This document shows positions 53,865 through 62,191 of a stretch of 64,000 nt of DNA, in pieces. The notes beneath the pieces were generated by a model that ran no database searches, was not told where the DNA came from, and saw nothing but the letters and a program-made list of their open reading frames with translations. Source of the stretch: Alistipes sp. (GTDB lineage Bacteria > Bacteroidota > Bacteroidia > Bacteroidales > Rikenellaceae); the NCBI GenBank assembly GCA_020026375.1, contig JAHHQN010000003.1:62001-126000 (forward strand), given 5' to 3'. Every line of letters begins with the position of its first letter. Positions within the stretch are counted from its first letter, which is position 1. Both the position numbers and the translations under genes were made by a program.

Positions 53865-54569
53865 TTATCTGAGCAGGAATTTGGTCTGCACGGAGTATTC
53901 GAGTTTGATGGTCTTGAACTCCACGACTTCGTCCTCGACGCACTCCTCCTCCATGGCGGCATCACACACCGCACCCTTGGCCATGAAGTTGCTGCGCACG
54001 AAGGCGGCATTGTTGTAGAGTCGGGGGGTGAGGTCGTTGTTCGAGTCCCAGATGTAGAAGCACATGCCCAGCTTCTGACCCACGGCCTCGGCCAGCGCCG
54101 TGGCGGTCTGACGGGCGTTCTTGACGGCCTCGATGCGCAGCTCGTCGGTCAGGGCCTTGATGTTCGACACCGACACTTTCTGAATCGACACATTCGAGAT
54201 GCCCAGCTTGTCCAGAGCCTGCTGCACGGCGGTGAGCTGCTGTGTGGAGGTGAGTTTCAGCTGGTACTTGGCCACAGCCACCGAACTCTTCTTCTTGAAG
54301 AACTCACTGGCCAGATTGGCCAGCTTGAGTTGCTTGTCTATGCCCAGTGTCTTGAGGGCGGCGACCATCTCCTGCTGCTGCCGCTCGACCGATATCTTGC
54401 CTTTCGAATCCTTCTCGTTGATGATGATGGAGAGGTAGAACTCGTCGGGCATTACCTCCCGCTCGGCACGTCCCATCACCTGAATCTGGGGAATCTCCTC
54501 CTCCCGTTCCTGCGCCGCCGCGGGCAGGGCCAGCACGGCGATGGCGAACAATAAAAGTAATCGTTTCAT
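53865..54569 (-). CDS. SIMPL domain (DUF541) secreted protein
   Basis: 234 aa. Signal peptide (ALPAAAQ), SIMPL domain with IQVMGRAEREVMPDEFYLSI at the start, and VEFKTIKLEYSVQTKFLL at the end. Periplasmic or surface; function unknown, implicated in stress tolerance for other members. Promoter -7 box at 54606-54613, terminator at 53793-53827, so a single-gene unit. Confidence 0.88.
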   Translation of the reverse strand: MKRLLLLFAIAVLALPAAAQEREEEIPQIQVMGRAEREVMPDEFYLSIIINEKDSKGKISVERQQQEMVAALKTLGIDKQLKLANLASEFFKKKSSVAVAKYQLKLTSTQQLTAVQQALDKLGISNVSIQKVSVSNIKALTDELRIEAVKNARQTATALAEAVGQKLGMCFYIWDSNNDLTPRLYNNAAFVRSNFMAKGAVCDAAMEEECVEDEVVEFKTIKLEYSVQTKFLLR

Positions 54570-54605
54570 AAGCTCAATTTTTTATGTCTGATGACACATC
54601 TTCTG

Positions 54606-54613
54606 CAAATATA
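54606..54613 (-). promoter_or_regulatory. -7 element of SIMPL gene
   Basis: TATATTTG on the minus strand, 37 nt before the ATG at 54569; no good -33 box. Confidence 0.5.
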
Positions 54614-54639
54614 ACGCAAAACCGCCATTGTTTGGTATG

Positions 54640-54668
54640 AAAAAAGGACGGAAATTGCTTCCGTCCCT
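54640..54668 (-). terminator. Terminator of RlmD-type methyltransferase gene
   Basis: Minus-strand GGACGGAA and TTCCGTCC pair with a five-base loop, then T6. Confidence 0.85.
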
Positions 54669-54696
54669 TGTATTTCGTCGGCCGGTGGCCGTGAGT

Positions 54697-56109
54697 CTAC
54701 CGTCTTTCGAGCTTGACGACGTTCTCCACATGGTGGGTGTGGGGGAACATGTCGACTGGCTGCACGGCGATGACCTTGTAGTAGTCGTCGAAGAGCGCCA
54801 GGTCGCGTGCCTGGGTGGCGGGGTTGCAGCTCACATAGACGATGCGGTGGGGCGCCGCACGCTTGATGACCTCGATGACCGGTTCGTCGACACCCGCACG
54901 CGGCGGGTCGAGGATAATGACGTCGGGACGGCCGTTGCGTGCCACGAAGGCATCGTCCAGAACGGCCTTCATGTCGCCGGCGTAGAACTTCGTGTTGGTG
55001 ATGCCGTTGATGGCCGAATTGACCTTGGCGTCCTCGATGGCTTCGGGAACGTACTCGATACCCACCACATTCTTGCAACGTGCGGCGCAGAAGTTGGCGA
55101 TGGTACCCGTTCCGGTGTAGAGGTCGTAGAGGGTGTCGCCCTCCTTCAGGTCGGCGAACTCGCGCGTCACCTTATACAGCTCGTAGGCCTGCTTCGAGTT
55201 GGTCTGGTAGAACGACTTGGGGCCTACCTTGAATTTGAGTCCCTCCATCTCCTCGACGATGTGGTCCTTGCCGCGGTAGCATACCGCCTCGAGGTCGCCC
55301 ACCGAGTCGTTGAGCTTGGTGTTCACCACATAGAACAGCGACGTAATTTGGGGGAACTGCTCCGTGAGGTGGTCGAGCAGGGCGGTCATCTGAGGACGGT
55401 TCTCCTCGCCGAAGACCACGATGACCATCACCTCGCCGGTCGAGGCCGTGCGGATAATCATGTTGCGCAGGAAGCCCTCGTGGGTGTGGGCGTTGTGGAA
55501 GGTGTAGCCCTGCTCCAGCGCAAAGCGCTTGACCTCGGTGCGTATGGCGTTCGAGGGTTCGGGCTGCAGCCAGCACTTGTCGATGTCGAGCACCTTGTCG
55601 AACATGCCCGGAATGTGGAATCCCAGGGCGGGCGAGGCGACGATGTCGGCATTTTGGGCAATCTCCTCGTGGGTGAGCCAGCGGCGGTCGGCGAAGGTGA
55701 ACTCCAGCTTGTTGCGGTAGAACTGCGTCTCCTTCGAACCCAGACAGGGTGCGATTTCGGGCAGCTCGACCTTTCCGATGCGGGTGAGCTGGTCGCGGAC
55801 CTGCTCGCGCTTGAAGTTGAGCTGCTCCTCATAGGGGAGGTTCTGCCACTTGCAGCCGCCGCAGACCCCGAAGTGGGCGCAGAACGGCTCGGAGCGCAGG
55901 GGCGACTTCTTCACATAGTTGACCACATAACCCTCCATGAAGCGGCGGCGTTTGAGTCGTATCTGAACGTCGACCACATCACCCGGAACGGTCATCGGTA
56001 CAAAGACCACCTGTTCGTTCCAGCGACCCATGGCCTTTCCTTCGGCGGCCAGCGTCGTTATTTCAAGACCCTCGATCAGAGGGTGGTTGTTTTTCTTCTT
56101 TCGTGCCAT
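54697..56109 (-). CDS. rlmD: 23S rRNA (uracil-5-)-methyltransferase, RlmD/RumA type
   Basis: 470 aa. N-terminal TRAM domain (about 10-70), then an iron-sulfur site (CAHFGVCGGCKWQNL with C-x5-C-x2-C; the fourth Cys may be KCWLQP), SAM-binding DLYTGTGTIANF, ILDPPRAGVD, and the catalytic VSCNPATQARDL. Methylates U in 23S rRNA; RlmD or RlmC specificity not distinguishable. Start at 56109; -7 box TATCTTTG at 56128-56135 on the minus strand. Confidence 0.93.
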   Translation of the reverse strand: MARKKKNNHPLIEGLEITTLAAEGKAMGRWNEQVVFVPMTVPGDVVDVQIRLKRRRFMEGYVVNYVKKSPLRSEPFCAHFGVCGGCKWQNLPYEEQLNFKREQVRDQLTRIGKVELPEIAPCLGSKETQFYRNKLEFTFADRRWLTHEEIAQNADIVASPALGFHIPGMFDKVLDIDKCWLQPEPSNAIRTEVKRFALEQGYTFHNAHTHEGFLRNMIIRTASTGEVMVIVVFGEENRPQMTALLDHLTEQFPQITSLFYVVNTKLNDSVGDLEAVCYRGKDHIVEEMEGLKFKVGPKSFYQTNSKQAYELYKVTREFADLKEGDTLYDLYTGTGTIANFCAARCKNVVGIEYVPEAIEDAKVNSAINGITNTKFYAGDMKAVLDDAFVARNGRPDVIILDPPRAGVDEPVIEVIKRAAPHRIVYVSCNPATQARDLALFDDYYKVIAVQPVDMFPHTHHVENVVKLERR

Positions 56110-56147
56110 TGTTGTGTGTTTTGGGGGCAAAGATACTACTTTTTCAC

Positions 56148-57302
56148 TTATGCCTGAGGGTTGTCCGTGTTTTTCTTGTCGCGCGCCCGCTGTCTCACGC
56201 CGCCCAGCCAGAAGCCCAGAGCGAAGGGTACGCCCAGCAGCACGAGTACTCCCGTGACGATGAAGAACAGGGCCTTGCCGATGAGCGAGGGTATGGCGTC
56301 GAGGGTGGTGGTCACCAGCGAGTGGGCCGAGTCGTTGAACTGGGTGATGAGGGCCTGCCGCTCGGCGGTGATGTAGTGTTGCAGCTCCATGCGCTGGCGG
56401 CTCATGTCGGCGAACGAGGTGTCGATGGCCACCTGCATGGCATCGAGAATGTCGTGTACCTGTTTGTCGAATTCGGCCAGTGCCTTGTCCGAGATTTCGG
56501 GCAGATGCTCCGTGACGGTGACGATGCGCGAGAAGTGGTGCTCGAGGGTGTCGATGCGCGCCCCGAGGGCCGAACGCGTGCTGTCCTGCTGCAACTGGAG
56601 CTGGAAGATGTCCTTCGACCAGCCCACCGAGTTGGCAATCTGACGGGTCTGTCCCGTCAGACGGTCGTTGACGTCGGAGATGACCTCCGAGATGGAGCCG
56701 GCTGCATAGGAGACCTCCATGCCGTTGGCCTTGAGGAACTCTATCCATGCCAGTGTGGTGTTGACGGCCTCGTCGCCCTTGTCGGAGGGGTTCTCCTCGA
56801 TGATTTTGTCGACGAAACGCTCCATGAGGTTGTAGCGTTCGGCGGTGAGCGACTGGCGTGCCAGCTTGTGGGCGCGCTTCTCGAGACGCAGGGTGGTGGT
56901 GCGTGCCAGATGGCTGTAAGGGCCGAAGAGCAGCGAGTCGGGAGTGGCCTGCAGGGTGGTGTTCATGCGGCGGCACAGAATCCAGGTGTCGGCCAGCGAC
57001 ACCTCGGGAATCGACTGCATGGCGGCCGTGACGGCGGCTTTCGTGGCGCGCATCTTCCAGCGTATGGCGGCCACACGTATGTCGAGGTCGTTCGAGGAGT
57101 TGACGATGGAGTCGGCCGTCTGAGCGATTTCGGCCGACATGTCGTGGTAGAATCCGCGCGTCATGAGACGAGTCTCGGAGTCCTGTTTGGAGAGGGGGTC
57201 GCCTGTCGACACCGCCACCTTGAGCAGCGAGCAGGACATCATCGTCAGGGCGGCACACAGCGCCACCGCCCATCGGAACATCAAATATCGGTTTGTTTCC
57301 AT
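56148..57302 (-). CDS. Unknown lipoprotein-like protein with C-terminal membrane helix
   Basis: 384 aa. N-terminal signal with possible lipobox (LTMMSC, Cys near 24), long mainly helical periplasmic part (about 30-330, with coiled-coil character around 235-320), and a membrane helix near 345-367 (ALFFIVTGVLVLLGVPFAL) ending in a basic tail. Has no recognised family. Anchored at both ends of the protein. A near-consensus -7 box (TATCTTTA on minus, 57363-57370) lies 61 nt upstream. Confidence 0.75.
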   Translation of the reverse strand: METNRYLMFRWAVALCAALTMMSCSLLKVAVSTGDPLSKQDSETRLMTRGFYHDMSAEIAQTADSIVNSSNDLDIRVAAIRWKMRATKAAVTAAMQSIPEVSLADTWILCRRMNTTLQATPDSLLFGPYSHLARTTTLRLEKRAHKLARQSLTAERYNLMERFVDKIIEENPSDKGDEAVNTTLAWIEFLKANGMEVSYAAGSISEVISDVNDRLTGQTRQIANSVGWSKDIFQLQLQQDSTRSALGARIDTLEHHFSRIVTVTEHLPEISDKALAEFDKQVHDILDAMQVAIDTSFADMSRQRMELQHYITAERQALITQFNDSAHSLVTTTLDAIPSLIGKALFFIVTGVLVLLGVPFALGFWLGGVRQRARDKKNTDNPQA

Positions 57303-58114
57303 GGTCTGAATGATTGTTGCCCCCTTCCGAAGCCGTCAGGGCGGGAGAGGGGGATTTGAAGGGTAAAGATACGGAAAATCCTGTAAGAATGTACCGGACG
57401 GGGAGGTGAAGCGGTGAAGTTTTGTCCGGTTTGAAAGATGGCATGGGCGGCGGAGGGTGAAAATCGGTGGGGTTGCGGCGGAGGAGGAAGCCCCAAAGAC
57501 GGTGAGTGTGAGGAGGAAAAGGGTCGGAGAATGGAATTTTGGAATCGGGTGGAAAATGAAAATACGGGGTTGAAAATAAAAATTTTTATAAATAAATTAA
57601 GAAAATTTTAAAACTGAATTTTTCGCGGATTGACCTTTTGTGGCATCTGTCGGAAATGGTTGATTTATAGTAGAATAATTGGAGATTGTGGCGCGAAAAT
57701 GCAATGGCTTGCGGTATTTTTCTGAAGAAAAAAATCATTTTTTACTACTCATCTCCCTTTCTGATTTGTTATTATATTATATCCTGAGAGGAAAAAATAA
57801 TTTATTAATAAGAATTTTTATAAATTACTGAAAATAATAAAAACTTTTAAAAACCGACAAATCCTGCGCACGCCGTGTGATGCCAGCATTGGGCATTCCG
57901 TATTTGCGCACAACCGTTTACGGTAAAATATCCCGACCCCTTCCGTGGCGGACACCCTCGCGGAAACCGGACAGCATCGGGGTGTGAGGCAACTCCTGTC
58001 GAAACGGTTTCCCTGTCTTTGTGGAGTATTCCGCCGAGACGGAGGTCGGAACAGAAAGCAAAACACATTTACACATATTTTTTATATTTTCCTAAACAAA
58101 ACCTTCATACAAGC
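57303..58114. other. Long intergenic region, AT-rich centre
   Basis: 812 nt with no supported gene. The stretch at about 57580-57860 is strongly A/T-rich against the GC-rich surroundings. An exact 13-nt motif (AATTTTTATAAAT) occurs at 57581-57593 and 57813-57825. No promoter matching both Bacteroidota boxes was found for the GH18 gene that follows; no tRNA or known RNA seen. Confidence 0.5.
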
Positions 58115-60082
58115 ATGAGAAAAAAATCAGTTTTTATGTTTCTTCTCAGTCTGTTCACCCTCGTGTCGGGTGCGTTCGTATCGTGCAGCGATGACAACGA
58201 GATTGGAGAGCAGGCGACCAAGCTCGAAGTGACTCCTTCGGGTGAAATCCGTTTCGAGGCCGACGGCAACGAGAATACAACACTCTCGGTGAAGACCGAC
58301 GCGGCCGAGTGGTCGTTTGAGAAGAGCGAGTGGGTCATCGCCTCGAAAGAGGGCAATACCCTCAGTGTGAATGCCGAGGCCAACACTTCGGAGGCCGAGC
58401 GTACCGGTTATGTAACCGTGAAGGCAGGTGATGCCACTCCCGTGAAAATCAAGGTGTCGCAGGCCGGTGCCGTAGCAGGTGAGATTACCCTTTCGGTAAC
58501 TCCTTCCGATGCCATTGCTTTTGAGGCAACAGGCAACAAGGCTGTGGAGCTGACCGTGAAGACCAACGCCAAGGGTTGGACCTATACCTATCCCGATGCG
58601 TGGGTGACCGTCTCGAAAGAGGGTGACAAGTTGTCGGTCAACGCCAAGGACAACACCGCCGCAGCTCGTGAGGGCGAAATCGTCATCAAGACTTCGGAGG
58701 GTGACAAGCAGGTGAAGATTGCCGTGTCGCAGAAGGGTGCCGCAGTGTCGGGTGATGCTGTTGTCGGTACGCTGAAAGTCGAGGGCGATGCTCACATTGC
58801 ATTTAACCACAAGTCAACCGAGGGCGTCGTTCGCAAGTTCGTGCTCGAGTTGGACAAGGCTACCACCAACGCCGTGAGCGTGAAGCTGGTATTCGATGCC
58901 GCTTATGTTAATGAGTACAACTTCGATAACGATGTCAACTACACCGCACTCCCCGAGTCGCAGGTGAAGATGGAGAACGGCGGCGTGCTGACCGTTCCCG
59001 CAGGTCAGACTTCGGCTACTCTCGCAGTGACCGTATCGCCTGACGTAGCGATGGAGTTCATCACTCCCTATATGGTGCCCATGCTGGCAGAGTCGCAGAG
59101 CCAGAACCTCACGATGAATGCCGCTTCGAAGCACGCTAATCTCTTCGTTACCAAGAACAACGAGAAGACCATTCGCAACATTTGCTACTTCGAGGTCAAT
59201 GACACCAACCCCCTGAATGCTATCGAGTATATGTTGGAGGACGGTCAGCCCTTCTTCGATGCTGTGGTACTCTTTGCAGGTAACATCAAATGGGACGTCA
59301 ATGACGAGCGAGTATATATGAAGGCCAACCCCAACGTACAGGCACTGCTCGATGAGAGCGATGTATATCTCCAGCCCCTCCGTAAGAAGGGTATCAAGGT
59401 GTTGATGGGTATCCTCGGTGACCACGACCAGGCCGGTATCGCAGGTCTTTCGGAGTTCGGTTGCAAGGAGTTCGCCAAGGAGTTGGCTGACGTCTGCTAC
59501 AACTACCAGCTCGATGGTTTCAGCTTCGATGACGAGTATTCGAACTACGTGGACAATCCTTCGAACCCCTGGTTCACCACCCCCAGCAAGCAGGCTGCTT
59601 CGCGTCTGTTGTTCGAGACCAAGATGGCAATGAAGAAGAAGTGTAACTGGGAGACCATGATTCACATCTACTACCTCGGTAGACTGCACTCCGATATGCC
59701 TTCGGTGACTGTTGATGGCAAGACTTACCTGCCCGGTGAGTTTATCGACGGTGTATGCTCCGACTACGGTTTTGCATCGTCTCCCGTACAGGGCATGGGT
59801 CTGAGCGGTTGTGCAGGTGCTTCGATTCAGCTCGACCGTAAGATTGGTTCGGTGACCGAGGCAAACGCCAAGCAACTGATGGATAAGGGTTACGGTTGGA
59901 TTATGTGGTTCGCATTTGAACCTTCTGGTTCAGGTTCTATCAATAGCAACCTCACCCGTTCGCTGGAAATGTTCCAGAACATGGCAAAGGCTTGCTACAA
60001 GCAGCAGATTGTTGCTCCCAAGAACGTTTACAACAAGTTGGGAGAGGGTAGCTACGATTCAACACCCCACCCCATCAACTAA
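58115..60082 (+). CDS. BACON/GH18 endo-beta-N-acetylglucosaminidase-like lipoprotein (copy A)
   Basis: 655 aa. Lipoprotein signal (lipobox Cys near 24), two BACON domains (about 38-120 and 125-208), a DUF1735-like beta region (about 220-350), then a GH18 barrel. The catalytic motif DGFSFDDE ends with E474, with D472 two before it, as in EndoF/EndoH-type enzymes (DxxDxDxE). Probably cuts the chitobiose core of N-glycans at the cell surface. First of three plus-strand lipoproteins; residues 75-207 are DNA-identical to copy B. Start at ATG 58115. Confidence 0.85.
   Translation: MRKKSVFMFLLSLFTLVSGAFVSCSDDNEIGEQATKLEVTPSGEIRFEADGNENTTLSVKTDAAEWSFEKSEWVIASKEGNTLSVNAEANTSEAERTGYVTVKAGDATPVKIKVSQAGAVAGEITLSVTPSDAIAFEATGNKAVELTVKTNAKGWTYTYPDAWVTVSKEGDKLSVNAKDNTAAAREGEIVIKTSEGDKQVKIAVSQKGAAVSGDAVVGTLKVEGDAHIAFNHKSTEGVVRKFVLELDKATTNAVSVKLVFDAAYVNEYNFDNDVNYTALPESQVKMENGGVLTVPAGQTSATLAVTVSPDVAMEFITPYMVPMLAESQSQNLTMNAASKHANLFVTKNNEKTIRNICYFEVNDTNPLNAIEYMLEDGQPFFDAVVLFAGNIKWDVNDERVYMKANPNVQALLDESDVYLQPLRKKGIKVLMGILGDHDQAGIAGLSEFGCKEFAKELADVCYNYQLDGFSFDDEYSNYVDNPSNPWFTTPSKQAASRLLFETKMAMKKKCNWETMIHIYYLGRLHSDMPSVTVDGKTYLPGEFIDGVCSDYGFASSPVQGMGLSGCAGASIQLDRKIGSVTEANAKQLMDKGYGWIMWFAFEPSGSGSINSNLTRSLEMFQNMAKACYKQQIVAPKNVYNKLGEGSYDSTPHPIN
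58337..58735 (+). repeat. 399-bp perfect direct repeat, copy 1 (BACON region)
   Basis: Identical to 60385-60783 at every base when the two are compared, with a fixed offset of 2048. The sequence on both sides differs. It covers the second half of BACON 1 and BACON 2. Confidence 0.95.
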
Positions 60083-60168
60083 ATGAAAATTCTACAAATC
60101 GGCAACCTGACTTTAGGGTCGGGTTGCACGGTTTGTAACCAATACCTTATATATAATAAACCTAAATT

Positions 60169-62115
60169 ATGAAATTGTTTTCAAAGTTGATACTCGTTGC
60201 TGCTTCGCTGATGGCGTTTGGCGCATGTAGCGACAGTGACTCCGTAGACAATGGCGGTAACAACAACAATCTTGCTGTAACCCCTTCGAAGGAGATTAAA
60301 TTCCAGGCTGACGGCAACAGCGACGTGAAGCTGACAGTCAAGACTGACGCCAAGTCGTGGACATACGAAACCACCGAGTGGGTTATCGCCTCGAAAGAGG
60401 GCAATACCCTCAGTGTGAATGCCGAGGCCAACACTTCGGAGGCCGAGCGTACCGGTTATGTAACCGTGAAGGCAGGTGATGCCACTCCCGTGAAAATCAA
60501 GGTGTCGCAGGCCGGTGCCGTAGCAGGTGAGATTACCCTTTCGGTAACTCCTTCCGATGCCATTGCTTTTGAGGCAACAGGCAACAAGGCTGTGGAGCTG
60601 ACCGTGAAGACCAACGCCAAGGGTTGGACCTATACCTATCCCGATGCGTGGGTGACCGTCTCGAAAGAGGGTGACAAGTTGTCGGTCAACGCCAAGGACA
60701 ACACCGCCGCAGCTCGTGAGGGCGAAATCGTCATCAAGACTTCGGAGGGTGACAAGCAGGTGAAGATTGCCGTGTCGCAGAAGTCGGGTGTGGTTGTGGG
60801 CAACAAGGCCAAGGTGACCTTCGCTTACGACAACAAGGTGGTCAATTTCAAGGACAACGCAACCGCTGAGCGCGTGCTTACCTTTACGTTGGACCACGCC
60901 GTTGAGGCAGAGGCCAAGCTGAAGGTGACTTTCGATGCCCTGCACGTTGCAGAGTCGAACATCGACAACAACACCAACTACGAGACCTTCCCCGAGTCGC
61001 AGGTGAAGATGGAGAATGACGGTGTGGTAACCATTGCCGCAGGTCAGACTACCGCTACCATGAAGGTGACCCTTACTTCCGGCTCGCTCCAGCACCTGGT
61101 AACCTACATGGTTCCCCTGATGGTGGAGTCGCAGAGTGCTGCCGTGACCGTAGATGCAGCTCACAAGTATGCCGATTTGTTGGCAAGCAAGGTCAGCGAC
61201 AAGAAAATTCGCAACATCTGCTACTTCGAGGTCAATGACGTGAACCCCCTGAATGCATTGGAGTATGTATTGGAGGACGGTCAGCCCTTCTTTGATGCTG
61301 TGGTACTCTTCGCAGGTAACATCAACTGGAACGGCAGCTCGGAGCGTGTTTACATGAAGGCTAACCCCAATGTACAGGCTCTGCTCGATGACAGCGAGTC
61401 GTTGCTCCAGCCCCTCCGCAAGAAGGGTATCAAGGTGTTGCTGGGTATCCTCGGTAACCACGATGCCGCAGGTCTGGCAGGTCTTACCGACTACGGTTGT
61501 CAGGAGTTCGCCAAGGAGTTGGCACAGTATTGCGCGGACTACCAGCTCGATGGTGTAGCTTTCGATGACGAGTACAGCAAGTATCAGTATGCCCCCACCA
61601 AGTGGTTCATCGGTAACGCCAGCGAGCAGGCAGCTGCCCGTCTGTGCTACGAGACCAAGAAGGCCATGCGTCAGGAGTGCACCTGGGAGACTTGGGTACA
61701 CCTCTACTACTTAGGTTATATCCGGAGCAGCATGCCTTCGGTAAATGTTGACGGCAAGACCTACCAGCCCGGCGAGTTTATCGACAACGTATGCGCCGAC
61801 TACGGCCGTTCGGCACAGCCTGTTGCAGGTATGTCGCTCGATCGTTGTGCAGGTGCTTCGATTCAGCTCAACTTAAGCCACTCGATTTCGAGCGCCGATG
61901 CCAAGGGCTATATGGATAAGGGCTACGGCTGGATTATGTGGTTCGCCTTCAACCCCGCAGGTTCGGGTAACACGGGCAGCAACCTCCAGCACTCGCTCGA
62001 GCAGTTCCGCAACGTGGCTTCGGGTTGCTACAACAAAAATGTCCTTGACCCCAAGTATGTCTATGCAAAGAAGGGTGAGGGTCTCTACGATGCAACTCCC
62101 CAGCCCGTACAGTAA
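60169..62115 (+). CDS. BACON/GH18 endo-beta-N-acetylglucosaminidase-like lipoprotein (copy B)
   Basis: 648 aa paralogue of copy A. Lipobox MAFGAC (Cys20), two BACON domains, DUF1735-like region, GH18 barrel with DGVAFDDE ending in E468. The GH18 halves resemble one another but differ clearly (e.g. DHDQAG versus NHDAAG), while the BACON region is identical at DNA level. Differences around the barrel could mean different glycan preference. 86 nt behind copy A with no terminator between. Confidence 0.85.
   Translation: MKLFSKLILVAASLMAFGACSDSDSVDNGGNNNNLAVTPSKEIKFQADGNSDVKLTVKTDAKSWTYETTEWVIASKEGNTLSVNAEANTSEAERTGYVTVKAGDATPVKIKVSQAGAVAGEITLSVTPSDAIAFEATGNKAVELTVKTNAKGWTYTYPDAWVTVSKEGDKLSVNAKDNTAAAREGEIVIKTSEGDKQVKIAVSQKSGVVVGNKAKVTFAYDNKVVNFKDNATAERVLTFTLDHAVEAEAKLKVTFDALHVAESNIDNNTNYETFPESQVKMENDGVVTIAAGQTTATMKVTLTSGSLQHLVTYMVPLMVESQSAAVTVDAAHKYADLLASKVSDKKIRNICYFEVNDVNPLNALEYVLEDGQPFFDAVVLFAGNINWNGSSERVYMKANPNVQALLDDSESLLQPLRKKGIKVLLGILGNHDAAGLAGLTDYGCQEFAKELAQYCADYQLDGVAFDDEYSKYQYAPTKWFIGNASEQAAARLCYETKKAMRQECTWETWVHLYYLGYIRSSMPSVNVDGKTYQPGEFIDNVCADYGRSAQPVAGMSLDRCAGASIQLNLSHSISSADAKGYMDKGYGWIMWFAFNPAGSGNTGSNLQHSLEQFRNVASGCYNKNVLDPKYVYAKKGEGLYDATPQPVQ
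60385..60783 (+). repeat. 399-bp perfect direct repeat, copy 2 (BACON region)
   Basis: Second copy of 58337-58735, no mismatch. The last base before it differs (C at 58336, T at 60384), and the first base after it differs (G versus T). Confidence 0.95.
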
Positions 62116-62127
62116 TCAGAAAATCCC

Positions 62128-62155
62128 AAACAGCCCGACAGCTGTCGGGCTGTTT
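62128..62155 (+). terminator. Perfect 28-bp palindrome after GH18 copy B
   Basis: AAACAGCCCGACAG-CTGTCGGGCTGTTT, both arms exact with no loop base. It is followed by ACTCATTAAAAAAC rather than a T run, so it may be only a partial terminator or an RNA-stability hairpin between copy B and the next gene. Confidence 0.6.
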
Positions 62156-62191
62156 ACTCATTAAAAAACAATAACTAAAATATTAAACCAA

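Noticed and set aside
57581..57825. Two AATTTTTATAAAT copies as a mobile element boundary
   Set aside because: Only 13 bases in an AT-rich stretch, no transposase or inverted ends nearby.
58814..59875. Minus-strand open frame of 353 codons opposite the GH18 gene
   Set aside because: Shadow frame; no recognisable domain and the plus strand has clear catalytic motifs.
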